NCBI GenBank assembly: GCA_964542875.1 | Contig: CAZIWA010000165.1 | Coordinates: 1-10,517 of the forward strand | Direction: 5' to 3' | DNA: 10,517 nucleotides | Source of the DNA: CAZGOM01 sp964542875 | GTDB taxonomy: Bacteria; Planctomycetota; Phycisphaerae; Phycisphaerales; Phycisphaeraceae | Shown here: positions 8,404-10,517 of the stretch, one piece after another | How the letters are laid out: each line of letters opens with the position of its first letter | Numbering within the stretch: the stretch's first letter is position 1 | The notes under the pieces: model-generated | Seen by the model: only the letters and a program-made list of their open reading frames with translations | Databases searched by the model: none | Told to the model about the DNA's origin: nothing | Program-made: the position numbers and the translations under genes

Positions 8404-8422
8404 CCTCTCCCTGAGGGCGAGG
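8404..8422. other. Small stem-loop CCTC-CCC / GGG-GAGG
   Basis: CCTC 8404-8407 pairs with GAGG 8419-8422 and CCC 8409-8411 with GGG 8415-8417, with one T-C mismatch and a three-base loop. It lies just beyond the larger stem downstream of the pyruvate carboxylase gene and could act with it in transcript 3' end formation. Confidence 0.35.
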
Positions 8423-8429
8423 GAATCCA

Positions 8430-8465
8430 AAGAGACATGCTCACGCGGGCGAGAGCATGTCTCTT
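8430..8465 (-). terminator. Probable terminator or 3'-end stem of the pyruvate carboxylase gene
   Basis: A perfect 13-bp stem joins 8430-8442 and 8453-8465 with a 10-base loop. It begins 25 bases after the stop codon of the - strand gene. On that strand only a short T stretch follows (TTT, then GGATTCC), so as an intrinsic terminator it is imperfect. It may instead protect the transcript's 3' end. Confidence 0.6.
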
Positions 8466-8490
8466 CGATTGGGGTTTTGCAGCGTTTGGG

Positions 8491-10517
8491 TTATTTCGCC
8501 ACTTCGATGCTGACCAGGAGGTCGCGGGAGTCGACCTGGGAGCCGGTTTTGACCTGGACGTCCTTGATGCGGCCGGCGACGGGGGCGTAGACGGCGGTTT
8601 CCATCTTCATGGCTTCGATGGAGAGGAGCTTGTCGCCCTTCTTGACGGTTTGGCCATTGGAGACGCCGACGACGCTGATCTTGCCGGGCATGGGTGCGGC
8701 GACGTGGCCGGGGTTTTCCGGGTCCGCTTTGGGGCGCGCGACGATGGTGGAGCCGCGGGAGCGATCGGGGATCCGGGCGTTGCGGGGTTGACCGTTGAGC
8801 TCGAAGAAGACCGTCTTGAAGCCTTCTTCGTTGGTTTCACCCAGGGCGATGAGCTTGATGATGAGCGTCTTGCCGGGTTCGATGTCCAGGACGACTTCCT
8901 TGCCGGGTTTGAGGCCGTAGAAGAAGCAGTCCGTGGGGACGACGGACATGTCGCCAGCCTGGCGGCGGGCGGTGTCGTAGTCGACGAACACCTTGGGATA
9001 CATCAGGTAGCACATCAGCTCGGTGTCGCTGGGCGCGCGTTTGATCTTGGCTTCGAGTTCTTTCCTGATGGCGGGGAAGTCGGTGGGCGGGAGCACTTCG
9101 CCGGGGCGGCGGGTTTCTGCGGGCTTGCCCTTGAGGATGGCGTCGGAGACGTTCTTGGGCCATCCGCCGTAGGGCTGGCCAAGTTTGCCTTCGAAGAGCT
9201 CAATGACGCTGGTGGGGTAGGAGATCTGGCGATCCGGGTCCAGGACGTCTTTGGTGGTGAGGTTGTTGGTGACGAGGAAGAGGGCCATGTCGCCGACGAC
9301 CTTGGAGGTGGGGGTCACCTTGATGATGTCGCCAAAGAGCATGCTGACGTCGGCGTAGGTTTTCTTGACTTCGTTCCAGCGGTCGCCGAGGCCGACGGAC
9401 TTGGACTGTTCCTGGAGGTTGGTGACCTGTCCGCCTGGCATTTCGTGCTGGTAGACCTCTGCGGTGCCGGAGACCATGCCGGATTCGAAGGGGTAGTAGA
9501 GCTTGCGGACGTCTTCCCAGTAGAGGGAGTATTGGTTGAGCGCCTGGATGTCCAGGCCGGTGTCTTGCGGAGTGTTGCGGAAGGCCTCGACCATGGAGTT
9601 GAGGTTGACCTGGCTGGTGAGCCCGGACATGGAGGCGGCGGCGCAGTCGACGATATCGACACCGGATTCCGCAGCCTTGACCAGCGAGGCGGCCTGGACG
9701 CCGGCGGTGTCGTGGGTGTGGAAGTGGATGGGGATGGAGATTTCGTCGCGCAGGGCTTTGACGAGTTTTTGTGCGGCGAAGGGCTTGCAGAGGCCCGCCA
9801 TATCCTTGATGGCAAGGATGTGGGCGCCCATTTTTTCGAGTTCCTTGGCCATGGTGACGTAGTACTTGAGGGTGTACTTATCGCGCCTGGGGTCGAGGAT
9901 GTCGCCGGTGTAGCAGATGGCGGGTTCGCAGATGGCGCCGGCTTCCAGAACCGCTTCCATGGCGGGGCGGATATTGGGGAGCCAGTTGAGCGCATCGAAG
10001 ATGCGGAAGACGTCGATGCCTTCGCGGGCGGAGACCTTGACGAATTCCTTGACGATGTCATCGGGGTAGTTGGTGTAACCGACGGCATTGCCGGCGCGCA
10101 GGAGCATCTGGAAGAGGACGTTGGGCACGGCTTCGCGGAGGATGGCGAGCCGGTCGTAGGGGTCTTCCTTCAGGAAGCGCATGGCGGAGTCGAAGGTGGC
10201 GCCGCCCCACATTTCAAGGGAGAAGAAGCCGGAGAGCTTACGGGCGACGAACGGGGCGATCTGGGCCATGTCGTGCGTGCGCACGCGGGTGGCCAGCAGG
10301 GACTGGTGGGCGTCGCGGAAGGTGGTGTCGGTGAGGAGGAGGCCTTTGTGCTCACGGACCTTCTGGACGAATTTCTTTGCGCCGAGGGTCTTGAACTCAT
10401 CGCGCCAGCCTTTGGGGGGCGCCTGGGTGAGGTCGAAGGCGGGGATGGCGGGGTCGGGCAGTTCGCGCTTGTCGGTGCGGCCTTTGACTTCGGGGTTGCC
10501 GTTGACGGTGACATCGC
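8491..10517 (-). CDS. pyc: Pyruvate carboxylase, C-terminal part (5' end outside window)
   Basis: Pyruvate carboxylase makes oxaloacetate from pyruvate, bicarbonate and ATP with a covalent biotin, feeding the TCA cycle and gluconeogenesis. The window holds the last 674 codons. The frame stays open to the right edge with no start needed, so a GTG at 10284 is internal. The fragment opens with DVTVNGNPEVKGR, the linker that follows the biotin carboxylase domain, so the full gene should be the single-chain type of about 1150 residues. The carboxyltransferase domain shows TDTTFRDAHQS (fragment residues 62-72), the lysine of AIKDMAG (237) expected to be carbamylated, and the metal-binding histidines of HFHTHD (264-268). 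The biotinyl domain ends the protein: AMKM carries the biotin lysine at 637, codon 8605-8607. It is followed by a stem-loop (8430-8465). No truncation or frameshift is visible. Confidence 0.96.
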   Translation of the reverse strand, partial: DVTVNGNPEVKGRTDKRELPDPAIPAFDLTQAPPKGWRDEFKTLGAKKFVQKVREHKGLLLTDTTFRDAHQSLLATRVRTHDMAQIAPFVARKLSGFFSLEMWGGATFDSAMRFLKEDPYDRLAILREAVPNVLFQMLLRAGNAVGYTNYPDDIVKEFVKVSAREGIDVFRIFDALNWLPNIRPAMEAVLEAGAICEPAICYTGDILDPRRDKYTLKYYVTMAKELEKMGAHILAIKDMAGLCKPFAAQKLVKALRDEISIPIHFHTHDTAGVQAASLVKAAESGVDIVDCAAASMSGLTSQVNLNSMVEAFRNTPQDTGLDIQALNQYSLYWEDVRKLYYPFESGMVSGTAEVYQHEMPGGQVTNLQEQSKSVGLGDRWNEVKKTYADVSMLFGDIIKVTPTSKVVGDMALFLVTNNLTTKDVLDPDRQISYPTSVIELFEGKLGQPYGGWPKNVSDAILKGKPAETRRPGEVLPPTDFPAIRKELEAKIKRAPSDTELMCYLMYPKVFVDYDTARRQAGDMSVVPTDCFFYGLKPGKEVVLDIEPGKTLIIKLIALGETNEEGFKTVFFELNGQPRNARIPDRSRGSTIVARPKADPENPGHVAAPMPGKISVVGVSNGQTVKKGDKLLSIEAMKMETAVYAPVAGRIKDVQVKTGSQVDSRDLLVSIEVAK

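Larger units (their letters stand above)
8145..8490. other. Intergenic region with clustered hairpins
   Basis: This stretch between the CBM9-like gene and the pyruvate carboxylase stop has no supported gene. The left part (to about 8300) is purine-rich and plain. From 8302 on it holds at least four stem-loops, listed separately. A short + strand open frame across it has no family features and runs through the hairpins, so it was not called. Confidence 0.65.

Noticed and set aside
9315..10088. Second reverse frame of 257 residues in the pyruvate carboxylase gene
   Set aside because: It is a Ser/Pro/Thr-rich frame-shifted shadow of the real coding frame.

Overview
The window looks like chromosomal DNA from a planctomycete-type bacterium, possibly of the Phycisphaerae; the class is inference. 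The evidence is a 5S rRNA of about 109 nt with an unbulged helix II (the base matching the E. coli A66 bulge is missing), a bacterial 23S rRNA with an unusual G in the helix 69 loop, and a GC-rich coding style with weak Shine-Dalgarno signals. No tool was run, so the lineage should be confirmed with the rRNA.

Layout: (1) 1 to about 1745 is the 3' part of a 23S rRNA gene, entering at about E. coli position 1058. A 145-nt spacer with hairpins follows, then 5S rRNA (1891-1999) and a strong intrinsic terminator (2004-2041) that closes the rRNA operon. (2) 2042-2934 is a gene-poor, G-rich stretch with a pair of DnaA-box-like direct repeats and a run of G-tracts. (3) 2935-4248 (+) encodes a dGTPase-type HD phosphohydrolase. 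(4) 4450-6828 (+) encodes a GH78-type alpha-L-rhamnosidase-like protein with its catalytic acidic residues intact and no signal peptide. (5) 6910-8085 (-) encodes a secreted protein with a CBM9-like domain, convergent with the GH78 gene and preceded by a palindrome overlapping a candidate -10 box. (6) 8129-8490 is intergenic and holds a cluster of hairpins: a REP-like pair and a terminator-like stem. (7) 8491-10517 (-) is the C-terminal 674 codons of a single-chain pyruvate carboxylase that continues past the right edge.

The genes do not form one operon. They combine housekeeping (ribosomal RNA, dNTP pool control, anaplerotic carboxylation) with two carbohydrate-related genes. The GH78 enzyme and the secreted CBM9-like protein could both act on plant or algal polysaccharides, but they are convergent, and a shared pathway is only an inference. 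The + strand is G-rich even where genes lie on the - strand, which suggests that it is the leading strand of replication here and that the rRNA operon runs with the fork.

I found no convincing undescribed multi-gene system. The items most worth a second look are the G at helix 69 position 1918 of the 23S rRNA, the matching hairpins that bracket 5S, the operator-like palindrome upstream of the CBM9-like gene, and the hairpin repeat at 8302-8364.
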